From contig AP024096.1 of assembly GCA_015099395.1 (NCBI GenBank), forward strand, positions 3,596,001 to 3,660,000: 64,000 nucleotides of DNA. The letters run 5' to 3'. The stretch comes from Ktedonobacteria bacterium brp13. Lineage in GTDB: Bacteria > Chloroflexota > Ktedonobacteria > Ktedonobacterales > Ktedonobacteraceae. The notes below the pieces were generated by a model. It ran no database searches, was not told where the DNA came from, and was given only the letters and a program-made list of their open reading frames with translations. Shown piece after piece: positions 1 through 7,674 of the stretch. Made by a program: the position numbers and the translations under genes. Positions within the stretch are counted from its first letter, which is position 1. Each line of letters starts with the position of its first letter.

Positions 1-1301
1 TTCCAGATGATTCTCCTCATCTACAACTGGTAGAAATGTACGACCCATACGCATCATCTTCTCAACCGCTACATCTATAGTGGTGTTCGTAGTCACTGTG
101 ACCACCTGCGTATTCATTACATCTATTGCACGTTGAGCCTTCGCAGTAGAACGCGGCAATGCGCCAGTAGCGATACGCGTCCGGTTGCCACGTGCCCAAT
201 CTGCGAGCATGTTGAGAATGTTGGGGCGCATCTCAGCCTGGATACGCGTCAAAACGTCCACGTCACTGATAATACCCAGCACGTGCCGTTCAGTATCTAC
301 GACAATCACGCGCTTCAAGGGTGAGCTAACCAGCGCATCGATAACTTCAGTGAGCGGCGTCTCGCTATCAACGGTAGAGACTGCCGTCTGCATATATGTG
401 GCAACCGTCGTCGGTTGCGTCCTGCCCGCTAACACATCGCTCTGGGAGAGCGCTTGCGTCGTCGTACGTGCTTGCGGACTGAGCAGAGGACTCGTCACGA
501 CGACCTGCAACAGATCAGCACGCGAAAGCATACCGATCAGCGTACCATCTTTTTCAACGACCGGTAGCCGCCTCAAGCCCGAATTAAGCATAATTCGCGC
601 AGCATCACGAATCGAGTTCGCCGGTTCCACTGTTCGTACAGCGGTATTCATCACATCTCGTGCTAGCAATGGGCTCTGCTGAATATGTTCAAGTGACGTA
701 TCGATATGTTGAGCGGTAGTCTCATCCAATTCACGAGCCCTCTTGACGATACCACGGCGAATCGGCAGCACATCATGACGGATAAGATCCCCGGTACTAA
801 TAATCCCAACCAGATGATGCTGCTCATTGACGACAGGTAGCACGCGAAATGGCGCATCTAATAGCAAGGAGACAACATGCGTCAGAGAGGCCGTTGGCAG
901 GACAGTCAGCACCGACGTCTCCATTACTTGTCGGACAGGCAGTTTCACAGGCAAACCATGGGCATGGGCATGCGTGTATTTCAAGACATCAGTCTCATGA
1001 AGCGTCATAATACCGCTCCCTACCATAGTAAAAAGGTGTGGCAGTAAACGCTGTAAACGTTCTGGCTGATCAATAACCTGGAGCATGACTGGAGCATCCG
1101 ATGTCAGTTGCCATGCCTTTTGTTCATGTAAGCGTACGCCAGCCCCATAACCGGCGATGGCCCGCGTAACAGTCGCACCGGCACAACCATTCTTACGCAG
1201 AAACTCCACGATCTCGACATACAAAGTATTGCCATTCCACTGATCAGACTCCCCGATATAGATGCTTAGCACCTGTGCCTTGCCCTGACGTAGTAAACTC
1301 A
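1..1301 (-). CDS. DUF190 plus multi-CBS-domain protein (3' end outside window)
   Basis: The reading frame opens at an ATG at 1301 and runs uninterrupted off the left edge, so the C-terminus is missing. The first ~110 residues resemble the DUF190 family (PII-like fold; starts MSLLRQGKAQVLSIYIGES, then a GYGAG loop near residue 50). After that come repeated CBS halves with typical wording such as VMETSVLTVLPTASL, FRVLPVVNEQHHLVGIIS and MNTAVRTVEPANSI; four CBS motifs are visible and the last is cut. CBS pairs bind adenosyl ligands and DUF190 is related to PII signal proteins, so a nucleotide-sensing role is inferred; the output is not visible. No transmembrane segment is seen in the part present. 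It is on the same strand as the dioxygenase behind it but separated by ~310 bases and a hairpin. Confidence 0.82.
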
Positions 1302-1612
1302 TGTCACACGCCTTCTTCCTGACTTCATCCCATGCAAAATATCTTCCTAGCGTTTCTATTATAAACTGTATTGGACAAAGATGTGACGCTTCTGCCGTGG
1401 AGGATTGTCAGTGATAGTGCTCTTTACTTACACTAGAGATACTGTACACGATAGCGGTAATGGCGATATTAGCATCGAATTCATCTTCGATGGTGGCAGG
1501 GATTTTTGCGATATTCTTGGCAATAGCATTGTTTTTATGTATTATAGATACATAAGGGTGGCCTGCTACGCGGGCCACCCTCGTGCTTTATAACTGTAGA
1601 TCCTCCACTCAG
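1302..1612. other. Intergenic region between dioxygenase and CBS gene
   Basis: About 310 bases with no convincing gene. A 62-codon open frame on the plus strand (1405-1593) begins at TTG without a ribosome binding site and has no recognisable sequence. The region should carry the promoter of the minus-strand CBS gene. The only clear structure is the hairpin at 1555-1581. Confidence 0.5.
1555..1581 (-). terminator. Hairpin, probable terminator of dioxygenase gene
   Basis: A 9-bp perfect stem (AGGGTGGCC / GGCCACCCT) with a 9-base loop lies 32 bases past the stop codon of the dioxygenase gene. The T-tract is weak, so termination efficiency is uncertain. Confidence 0.5.
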
Positions 1613-2593
1613 CTAGCGGGTAACTGGCTCAAATTTGAGTGACTGGATGGGTTTCAGGTTCTCTTCAATCTCTTGACGCCGTGGCTCCAGGAACGGTGGC
1701 AGGGCCAGTAGCTCGCCAAGATGCTCTGGATCTTCGTCTGCGGTAAAGCCAGGACCATCCGTTGCGATCTCGAAGAGGACGCCACCGGGCTCCCTAAAGT
1801 AGACGGAGTGGAAGTAGTAACGTTCGATGACCGGTGTGACACCGCGAACGACCTTTGCTATTTTCTCGCGCCAGAGCTCGTGCTCTTCATTGTCAGGCGT
1901 ACGGAAGGCGACATGATGGACCCCTCCAATAGCTGGCATGCCACTGCGCAGTTCGGGACGAATATCAATATGCACCTGCGTTCCAGGTCCGCCAGCTCCT
2001 ACTTCGAAGACTGCTATGGTACTATTGTGCTCTGATTGATAGCTATCTATGGAGCGGAAACCAAGAGTTTCGGTGAGCAATCTGGCACTGGGACCCAGAT
2101 CCCTGACCATGCTTCTGACTCCATAGAGGCCACGAATACGCATCTCGGCTGGAACGGGACTCCCCTTCCAGGGTTGGCCGCCTAACTTTCCTTCATCATC
2201 CACTAATTCAATATGCTGGCCCTCTGGATCAAGGAAAGCCAGATACGGGGTCTCATTTTTGCCGCGTACTTTAATGCCTTCATGGGTGATCTGGAAAGAG
2301 TCCAGACGCGCAACCCACCACTCCAGTGCAGCACGACCAGTCACACCGAACATGATCGCTGAGATGGTGCCAACGCCTGGACGATTAGGACCTGCCTGCG
2401 GCCAGTCAAAAAACGTCAATTCGGTGCCTGCACGGCCAATATCATCTCCATAGAAGAGGTGATAGGCTGCGACATCATCCTGGTTCACCGTCTTTTTGAC
2501 GAGATGCAGGCCAAGAACCTGCGTATAAAATGCGACGTTCAACGATGCGTTGCCACTAATGGCAGTGATATGATGCAGACCATTCAGTTGCAT
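1613..2593 (-). CDS. Ring-cleaving dioxygenase, VOC superfamily (MhqO/LinE type)
   Basis: A 326-residue protein of two vicinal-oxygen-chelate halves, roughly residues 5-132 and 152-280. It begins LNGLHHITAISGN; H8, H226 or H227 (GGVHHVAF) and E275 (GVLFEIATD) fit the metal-binding His-His-Glu triad of extradiol/hydroquinone dioxygenases. The length matches the MhqO/MhqA family, which opens hydroquinone or catechol rings in the quinone stress response and is soluble and cytoplasmic. A ribosome binding site (GGGAGAAATAACT) precedes the ATG. The MarR-family gene lies just upstream on the same strand, and both have the same palindrome AGTTTA-N4-TAAACT in front of them, so MhqR-like repression by that MarR protein is inferred. 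The exact aromatic substrate cannot be read from sequence. Confidence 0.88.
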   Translation of the reverse strand: MQLNGLHHITAISGNASLNVAFYTQVLGLHLVKKTVNQDDVAAYHLFYGDDIGRAGTELTFFDWPQAGPNRPGVGTISAIMFGVTGRAALEWWVARLDSFQITHEGIKVRGKNETPYLAFLDPEGQHIELVDDEGKLGGQPWKGSPVPAEMRIRGLYGVRSMVRDLGPSARLLTETLGFRSIDSYQSEHNSTIAVFEVGAGGPGTQVHIDIRPELRSGMPAIGGVHHVAFRTPDNEEHELWREKIAKVVRGVTPVIERYYFHSVYFREPGGVLFEIATDGPGFTADEDPEHLGELLALPPFLEPRRQEIEENLKPIQSLKFEPVTR

Positions 2594-2643
2594 AGTTATT
2601 TCTCCCTTAACAGAATGTGAATATACTTGTCTCTTTTTTTGAG

Positions 2644-2659
2644 AGTTTAGCAGTAAACT
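2644..2659. promoter_or_regulatory. MarR operator in front of dioxygenase
   Basis: Perfect palindrome AGTTTA-GCAG-TAAACT, about 50 bases upstream of the dioxygenase start. The same half-sites recur at 3128-3143 upstream of the marR-like gene. Binding is inferred. Confidence 0.65.
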
Positions 2660-2679
2660 TTATGCGCAAAAAAATCTTC

Positions 2680-3093
2680 TTACTCCAGAGAAAGATCAAG
2701 TTTACGCAAGAGATAGCGCAGCTGAGAAATCTCCTCCGCGGAAAGTGCCGAAAATTGACTGGTTACCAGATCTTCCTGCGCTGGTACGACCAACCGATAG
2801 AGATCCTGTCCTTTCTCTGTCAGGACAAGATTATTGCTACGTTTGTCTTGATAACGCCGCAACAGATCCAGCTTCTCCATACGGTCAATCAGCTGCGAAA
2901 TGTTACCCTTCGTTACCAGAAGGTGATCCGCCAGTTCCTGCTGCGTAATAGAACGTGAAGCGCCAACGTGCGCAAGAACATCAAATTGGGCCGTACTTAA
3001 GCCCCAGGAGCGCAGATGCACCTCTGAAACGCGATCGATTTTCTGAAAAACGCGAAAGAGCCGCAACCAGACAAGTACCGAAGAGCGAAGCAT
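2680..3093 (-). CDS. MarR-family transcriptional regulator
   Basis: A 137-residue winged-helix protein. The recognition region QQELADHLLVTKGNISQLIDRM (about residues 51-72) and the wing RYQDKRSNNLVLTEKG (80-95) are standard MarR. Start and end helices for dimerisation are present, so it looks full-length. It sits 86 bases in front of a ring-cleaving dioxygenase on the same strand; this pairing matches MhqR-type repressors that respond to quinones or catechols. It probably represses itself and the dioxygenase through the two AGTTTA-N4-TAAACT palindromes. The inducer is inferred from context only. Confidence 0.9.
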   Translation of the reverse strand: MLRSSVLVWLRLFRVFQKIDRVSEVHLRSWGLSTAQFDVLAHVGASRSITQQELADHLLVTKGNISQLIDRMEKLDLLRRYQDKRSNNLVLTEKGQDLYRLVVPAQEDLVTSQFSALSAEEISQLRYLLRKLDLSLE

Positions 3094-3127
3094 CCGTCAG
3101 TTCTCCTTTCCATTCATCTCTGCCAAT

Positions 3128-3143
3128 AGTTTACTTCTAAACT
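3128..3143. promoter_or_regulatory. MarR autoregulatory operator
   Basis: Perfect palindrome AGTTTA-CTTC-TAAACT, 35 bases upstream of the marR-like start. The arms are identical to those at 2644-2659 while the 4-base centres differ, as expected for a dimer-binding site. Confidence 0.65.
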
Positions 3144-3276
3144 CAAAGAATGTCAAGGGATGCTGCTGACGTTGTTACCCACTATCATCTATAACCTTTC
3201 TGTTCCTTTCTCACATGGTACGATTGCCGCGTATGCAGGCTCCAGTGGCTATCATGAAAGGGGCACCTCCTCTCCG

Positions 3277-3702
3277 CTAATACACATAGGGAGTGCCTTT
3301 CCCTGTCTCAAGGTAGGACTTCAGGCTCCCCAGGAAGTATTCCCAGCCTGCGCGCGTCTCCTCAATGCTATAGCCAGTATCACCCACCATGAGATCATGC
3401 TGACCAAAGAGCAGCCTGGTCCCCTTCGAGATCGGCGTGAGATCCCAGGTGATCGTGGACCCCTCCCAATCATGTGGGGAAAGCCTCACGCTCCAATGCA
3501 CTTTCTTTCCGACTTCGAGGTCGATAATCTCCATCTTGAAGACCCCTCCATTCTCAAAGCGAACTTCGGTGAGAGAGCCAACTTTTAGCTCGGCAGTCAC
3601 ATGATTCGACCACCACCCAGTGATCCCATCCGGCATGGCAAGAGCATAAAAGACGTTCTCCGGCGTTGCTTCAATCGTCAGTTCTTGGATAATATCTGAC
3701 AT
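3277..3702 (-). CDS. SRPBCC/AHSA1-domain protein
   Basis: A START-fold protein of 141 residues related to the C-terminal domain of Hsp90 ATPase activator Aha1. Typical features are the opening TIEATPENVFYALAMPDGITGWWS, then a central FENGGVFKMEIIDLEVGKKVHWSV and the C-terminal helix WEYFLGSLKSYLETG. The start at 3702 is chosen because AGGAGG lies 8 bases ahead; an ATG two codons earlier is too close to it. These proteins bind small hydrophobic ligands, and they are usually encoded with an ArsR regulator. Here only an ArsR stub remains immediately upstream, so the gene may have lost its regulator. Ligand unknown. Confidence 0.82.
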   Translation of the reverse strand: MSDIIQELTIEATPENVFYALAMPDGITGWWSNHVTAELKVGSLTEVRFENGGVFKMEIIDLEVGKKVHWSVRLSPHDWEGSTITWDLTPISKGTRLLFGQHDLMVGDTGYSIEETRAGWEYFLGSLKSYLETGKGTPYVY

Positions 3703-3732
3703 CGTCATTCCTCCTCAATGCAGTTTTTAGCT

Positions 3733-3776
3733 GCAGCATGATAAACTTAACTAATAGGTTAAGTTTATCATGCTGC
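3733..3776. repeat. Perfect 19-bp palindrome upstream of AHSA1 gene
   Basis: Arms of 19 bp (left 3733-3751, right 3758-3776; left arm GCAGCATGATAAACTTAAC) flank the 6-base centre TAATAG. It lies between the AHSA1 start codon and the ArsR stub. It could be an ArsR-type operator (the TTAAC-N6-GTTAA core) or a scar left by the event that deleted the regulator. Confidence 0.6.
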
Positions 3777-3813
3777 CGGATGCCCTGTCAAGGAGACGAT
3801 CTGCGCGAGATTC

Positions 3814-3903
3814 TCATTTGAGACGTTCTAAAATGGCCCGACGTGTGGGGTCAGAGAGTGCAAGAAAAACAGCATTGAGGTACTTTGATGCATTGTTAAC
3901 CAT
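3814..3903 (-). pseudogene. N-terminal stub of ArsR-family regulator
   Basis: Twenty-nine codons read MVNNASKYLNAVFLALSDPT then RRAILERLK and stop. This is the first helix pair of ArsR regulators (LADPTRRAILERL). The helix-turn-helix, the wing and the C-terminus are missing; the sequence runs straight into the 19-bp palindrome and then the AHSA1 gene. ArsR and AHSA1 genes normally form a unit, so the stub is read as the remains of a deleted partner. Confidence 0.6.
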
Positions 3904-3949
3904 ATCATCCAACGCTCTATGCTATGCCCGATTGTTAAGACAAAGTGTA

Positions 3950-3989
3950 TTGCCATAAGCAGAGGGAGTGATCCCCTCGCTTATGGCAA
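3950..3989 (-). terminator. Hairpin after the repeat-protein gene
   Basis: Arms TTGCCATAAGC (3950-3960) and GCTTATGGCAA (3979-3989) form an 11-bp stem that is extended by GGG/CCC pairing around a small loop. It lies about 40 bases past the stop of the secreted repeat protein. Confidence 0.55.
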
Positions 3990-4030
3990 CAAAAACACTG
4001 AAAGGTCTGTCTCTACATCATCTCTTGCAA

Positions 4031-5050
4031 TTAGTGATGGGCAGCGTCGTGGTGAGCTGTTGTTCCAGCACCATGACCCGCATCATGATGAGTCGTTCCA
4101 TGACTCGCATCATGATGCGTCGTTCCATGGTCCATATCATGATGCGTTGTTCCAGCACCATGACTCGCATCATGATGCGAGTCATGTGGAACAGGAGCTG
4201 CGACCATTACAGCCTGAACACCATTAATAACATGATGTACTGCTTTTTCCGTATTGTCATTCGCTACGTCATTCGCTACATCATTCACTACTTTTTCCGT
4301 ATTATCACTCACTACGTGATGTACTGATTTTTCTGTATTATCATTCACTACGTGATGTACTGCTTTTTCCGTATTGTCATTCGCTACGGGATTCACTGAT
4401 TTTTCCGTATTATCATCCGCTACGGGATTCACTGATTTTTCCGTATTATCATTCGCTACGTCATTCACTGATTTTTCCGTATTATCATCCGCTACGGGAT
4501 TCACTGATTTTTCCGTATTATCATCCATTACGGGATTCACTGATTTTTCCGTATTATCATCCATTACGGGATTCACTGATTTTTCCGTATTGGCACCCAC
4601 TACGTGATGCATTACCGTTCCCGTATTGGCACCCACTACGTGATGCATTACCGTTCCCGTATTGGCACTCACTACGTGATGCATTACCGTTCCCGTATTG
4701 GCACTCACTACGTGATGCATTACCGTTCCCGTATTGGCACTCACTACGTGATGCATTACCGTTCCCGTATTGGCACTCACTACGTGATGCATTACCGTTC
4801 CCGTATTGGCACTCACTACGTGATGCATTACCGTTCCCGTATTGGCACTCACTACGTGATGCATTACCGTTCCCGTATTGGCACTCACTACGTGATGCAT
4901 TACCGTTCCCGTATTGGCACTCACTACGTGATGAGCAACATGTGGAGCAGGGACTGAGGCAGCATGCACTGGAAGTAATACTAAAAATCCACTGAGAGTG
5001 GCTCCAGCTGCGATAGAAGCGATTTTGCAGGAAATAGTGTACTTAGACAT
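4031..5050 (-). CDS. Secreted tandem-repeat protein with His-rich tail
   Basis: The start at 5050 is preceded by GGAGG at 10 bases; an ATG seven codons earlier lacks a site. Residues 1-31 form a Sec signal peptide (positive N-terminus, hydrophobic core AAGATLSGFLVLLPV, then HAA-S). The mature part is almost entirely 12-residue repeats: about ten copies of HHVVSANTGTVM, then about twelve diverging copies of NPVADDNTEKSV or HHVVNDNTEKAV, followed by a tail rich in HHDASHGT. Such a tail could bind metal ions; this is inference. No domain is recognised. Because the repeats are 36 bp long they keep the opposite strand open too, giving false frames there. Copy number is likely to vary between strains. 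Possible surface or matrix protein. Confidence 0.75.
   Translation of the reverse strand: MSKYTISCKIASIAAGATLSGFLVLLPVHAASVPAPHVAHHVVSANTGTVMHHVVSANTGTVMHHVVSANTGTVMHHVVSANTGTVMHHVVSANTGTVMHHVVSANTGTVMHHVVSANTGTVMHHVVSANTGTVMHHVVGANTGTVMHHVVGANTEKSVNPVMDDNTEKSVNPVMDDNTEKSVNPVADDNTEKSVNDVANDNTEKSVNPVADDNTEKSVNPVANDNTEKAVHHVVNDNTEKSVHHVVSDNTEKVVNDVANDVANDNTEKAVHHVINGVQAVMVAAPVPHDSHHDASHGAGTTHHDMDHGTTHHDASHGTTHHDAGHGAGTTAHHDAAHH
4584..4943. repeat. 36-bp direct tandem repeat array
   Basis: Roughly ten head-to-tail copies of a 36-bp unit (core CACTACGTGATGCATTACC followed by GTTCCCGTATTGG), almost identical to each other; the first two units have a one-base change (ACCCACT for ACTCACT). The array lies inside the secreted-protein gene and encodes 12-residue repeats. 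A second, more diverged 36-bp family (CGGGATTCACTGATTTTTCC core) covers about 4220-4584. There are no unique spacers, so this is not a CRISPR array. Confidence 0.9.
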
Positions 5051-5362
5051 TGAGAGTTGTCCTCCATCCATTAAAAAGTTTTTGTCATGTTTACAGAAAC
5101 AAAAGCGAGCAATTCATCATCACACATTTATGTGTCTTACGACATAAAAACTGCTCTCACTATTATTATAAACTCGCAAGCAAATTTCACAGGATGGACT
5201 GCTACTACGTATTGAAACAATCTTTTCAGGAACATGCGCACCAGACTATGGATCGGAAAACTGCCTCTTGCAAGCGACTTTTGGTATAATTGTAGCTAGC
5301 AATGGATCTGGTAATAGTGCGCCTGATGAAGAAAATAGAAAAAGTAGCGTAAGGACCAACAA
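5051..5362. other. Divergent intergenic region, repeat protein and tag
   Basis: About 310 bases between two divergently transcribed genes, so both promoters should be here. A TATAAT box with an upstream TGG (5283-5291) suits the tag gene, about 70 bases before its start. AT-rich sequence at 5100-5180 may serve the repeat-protein gene. No gene is seen. Confidence 0.4.
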
Positions 5363-5920
5363 ATGAAGCAAGTACGATGCTCATGGGCGGAGTCCAATGA
5401 GTTGTTCATCCCCTACCATGATGATGAATGGGGTGTCCCAGTTCACGATGATCGCCTGCTCTTTGAGATGCTCAATCTTGAGGGCGCGCAAGCAGGTTTA
5501 AGCTGGCTAACCGTTCTCAAAAAACGCGAGAGTTACCGCAAAGCATTCGATCATTTCGATGCCGAGAAAATCGTGCTTTATGATGCAGCCAAAAAAGAGG
5601 CTCTCCTGCAAAACGAAGGCATCATTCGAAATCGTCTGAAAATTAATGCCGTAGTCGAAAATGCCAGAGCTTTCCTCGAAGTTCAGCACGCTTTTGGAAG
5701 TTTCGATACGTACCTGTGGCAGTTCGTAGAGGGGAAACCGTTAGTCGACGCAAAGGAGCAGAATGCGCTTGCAATAAGTGAGCTCATGAGTAAGACCTTG
5801 AAGAAGCGCGGCTTCAGATTTGTAGGACCAACGATCTGCTACGCATTTATGCAAGCAGTCGGCATGGTCAATGACCATGCCCCCGACTGCTTTCGAGCCA
5901 GAATGATCTCCCAGGAATGA
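5363..5920 (+). CDS. tag: DNA-3-methyladenine glycosylase I
   Basis: The 185-residue protein follows Escherichia coli Tag closely along its length. It removes 3-methyladenine from alkylated DNA as the first step of base excision repair. The zinc-snap residues are all present: C6, H19 (PYHDDEWGVP), H172 and C176 (NDHAPDC). The LNLEGAQAGLSW segment holds the conserved Glu (E40, matching E38 of the E. coli enzyme), and LKKRGFRFVGPTICYAFMQA is the signature near the C-terminus. The start ATG has AAGGACC upstream. It stands alone, followed by a cluster of palindromic repeats. Confidence 0.95.
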   Translation: MKQVRCSWAESNELFIPYHDDEWGVPVHDDRLLFEMLNLEGAQAGLSWLTVLKKRESYRKAFDHFDAEKIVLYDAAKKEALLQNEGIIRNRLKINAVVENARAFLEVQHAFGSFDTYLWQFVEGKPLVDAKEQNALAISELMSKTLKKRGFRFVGPTICYAFMQAVGMVNDHAPDCFRARMISQE

Positions 5921-6446
5921 GATATTTGATGTAGATATGCAGTGAATAGTATACGTCGAGAATCTACTCCCCCTTGTCGCTGCGGCGACATCCCCCCTCA
6001 AAGAGGGAGGCAGGGGTTTTAGCATCCTTACAGGCGATAGTGAACGTTATCCATGCGAGAGAGAGTGCACACTCTACAGGAAATGTAGCTTATGCCTCCC
6101 TCTTTGAGGGGGGAAAGCCGCGATAGCGGCAGGGGGGAGTAAAACGCTAGCAATTCCCTGTAATCCTCGCTGACCAACTATGAAGATAAGAGTGATATAT
6201 TGTGTATAATCAAGGTTAATAGCGTAATTCGATAATCTACTCCCCCCTGTCGCTGCGGCGGCATCTCCCCTCAAAGAGGGAGGCAGGGGTTTTAGCATCC
6301 TTACAGGCGATAGTGAATTTTTCTGTACAAAAACCTGCCTCGGTAAGCTTACTTCCAGGAGATACAACCCATCTATGCCCGTATAGGTGCTTTCTCACGC
6401 TCGTACACTTGACATCGCTCATTGGATCAGATAAAATTATCTAAAT
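5921..6446. repeat. Cluster of three GC-rich palindromic repeats
   Basis: This gap of about 520 bases holds no gene. Two direct copies of an ~85-bp unit (5961-6047 and 6234-6319) start AATCTACTCCCCC and end TACAGGCGATAGTGAA. Between them is an inverted copy (6093-6142). Each unit is a hairpin: CTCCCCC, an inner stem such as GTCGC/GCGAC, then CCCCTCAAAGAGGGAGGCAGG. Related copies occur at 20.7, 20.9, 35.4 and 35.5 kb. Confidence 0.8.
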
Positions 6447-6469
6447 ATGACACATGACTCATGTATCAT
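6447..6469. promoter_or_regulatory. TetR-type operator upstream of alpha/beta hydrolase
   Basis: A 23-bp palindrome of form ATGANNCATGA-N-TCATGNNTCAT, ending 28 bases before the hydrolase start. Twenty of 23 positions match the site at 9358-9380 between the acyl-CoA ligase and the tetR-like gene, which suggests one regulator controls all three genes. Confidence 0.7.
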
Positions 6470-6497
6470 CCAGTCAATAGCAGGAGAAAAACGAGCC

Positions 6498-7565
6498 ATG
6501 ACAACCAACCTCATCATTCCTGGTATTACACAACACACAATCAAAACTGATCGGTTAACGGTCTCCCATCTGGAAGCTGGCACTGGGATAAACCCGATCG
6601 TGCTGGTACACGGGAACTGTTCTTCTTCTCTCTTCTTCCAGGATTTTATGCTTGAACTGGCTGCGACCAAGCGCTATACCATCTACGCTCCCGACATGCG
6701 TGGCTATGGTGATAGCGAGGTCCTTCCGCTCGATGGAACACGCGGAGTTCAGGATTTTTCTGATGACCTTGACGCATTTGTGCGCGCACTGGAATTGCCT
6801 CCATTTCATCTACTGGGTTGGTCGCTGGGTGGCAATGTCGTAATGCAGTATGCCATCGATTATCCGGGCACGCTCCGCTCGCTGACACTGGAAGCCCCTG
6901 GTTCTCCCTTTGGCTTTGGCGGTACGAAGGAAGCCGATGGTATTCCTATATGGCCCGATTACGCTGGCAGTGGTGGCGGTATCACCAATTCAGATTTTGT
7001 ACAACGGCTACAACAGGGAGATCGTGGAAGTGACCAGGTTTCACCCCGTACGACGATGAATACCTTCTATTTCAAGCCGCCATTTCATGTATCGCCCGAA
7101 CGTGAAGAGATCTTTGTCAGTTCTATTAATTCGACCCGCGTGACCCCTGGTAATTATCCAGGCGATCTCACGCAATCTTCACACTGGCCTAACATTGCGC
7201 CAGGAACGCAGGGCATCAATAATGCCCTCTCACCCAAATATCTCAACCAGAGCAACTTCGCACAGTGTCAGGTCAAGCCAGCAGTACTCTGGCTCCATGG
7301 CGTGGATGACCAGATTGTCTCTGATACCTCCTTCTTCGACCTGGGTTTTCTTGGCCAGATTGGAGCGGTCCCAGGTTGGCCAGGTGCTGAGATATATCCA
7401 CCACAACCAATGAAGACACAGGTGCGGACAGTTCTGGAGCGCTACAACGCCAATGGTGGTCAGTATAGCGAAGTCGCCTTGCCCGAGTGTGGACACTCAC
7501 CCCATATTGAGAAGCAAGCAGAGGTAGTAAAAATCTTTACAGAGTTCGTGGATAATCATTCGTAA
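6498..7565 (+). CDS. Alpha/beta hydrolase fold protein
   Basis: A 355-residue hydrolase. It shows the oxyanion strand IVLVHGNCSSS (34-44), the strand YAPDMRGYGDSE (63-74), the nucleophile elbow GWSLGG (S109) and the C-terminal catalytic His in CGHSPH (H333). There is no signal peptide, so it is probably cytoplasmic. The chosen ATG has CAGGAG upstream; an earlier in-frame ATG lies inside the operator and is rejected. The shared operator with the neighbouring acyl-CoA ligase suggests a role in breakdown of an ester, lactone or acyl compound that ends in CoA activation. The substrate is unknown. An insertion of ~130 residues between the elbow and the last strands (cap domain) is longer than in minimal family members. 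Confidence 0.82.
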   Translation: MTTNLIIPGITQHTIKTDRLTVSHLEAGTGINPIVLVHGNCSSSLFFQDFMLELAATKRYTIYAPDMRGYGDSEVLPLDGTRGVQDFSDDLDAFVRALELPPFHLLGWSLGGNVVMQYAIDYPGTLRSLTLEAPGSPFGFGGTKEADGIPIWPDYAGSGGGITNSDFVQRLQQGDRGSDQVSPRTTMNTFYFKPPFHVSPEREEIFVSSINSTRVTPGNYPGDLTQSSHWPNIAPGTQGINNALSPKYLNQSNFAQCQVKPAVLWLHGVDDQIVSDTSFFDLGFLGQIGAVPGWPGAEIYPPQPMKTQVRTVLERYNANGGQYSEVALPECGHSPHIEKQAEVVKIFTEFVDNHS

Positions 7566-7589
7566 ACAGGTAAGCAGCGAAACGTTAGC

Positions 7590-7626
7590 AGAGGAGGAAG
7601 CTTGCATACCTGAGGCTCCCTCCTCT
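7590..7626. terminator. Bidirectional hairpin between convergent genes
   Basis: AGAGGAGG (7590-7597) pairs with CCTCCTCT (7619-7626), with further AGC/GCT pairing inside. It lies between the ends of the convergent hydrolase and ligase genes. Confidence 0.55.
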
Positions 7627-7674
7627 CTACTCTGATTGCATACCGTCATTCAAAATACGAGTAAGACACTGAAT

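Noticed and set aside
1405-1593. 62-codon plus-strand frame
   Set aside because: TTG start without ribosome binding site; its end lies inside a terminator hairpin.
4584-4943. Possible CRISPR array
   Set aside because: Units are contiguous 36-bp repeats without unique spacers and encode a protein.
4374-4957. Plus-strand open frames across the repeat gene
   Set aside because: They exist only because the 36-bp repeats are a multiple of three and free of stops on both strands; the signal peptide and ribosome binding site belong to the minus strand.
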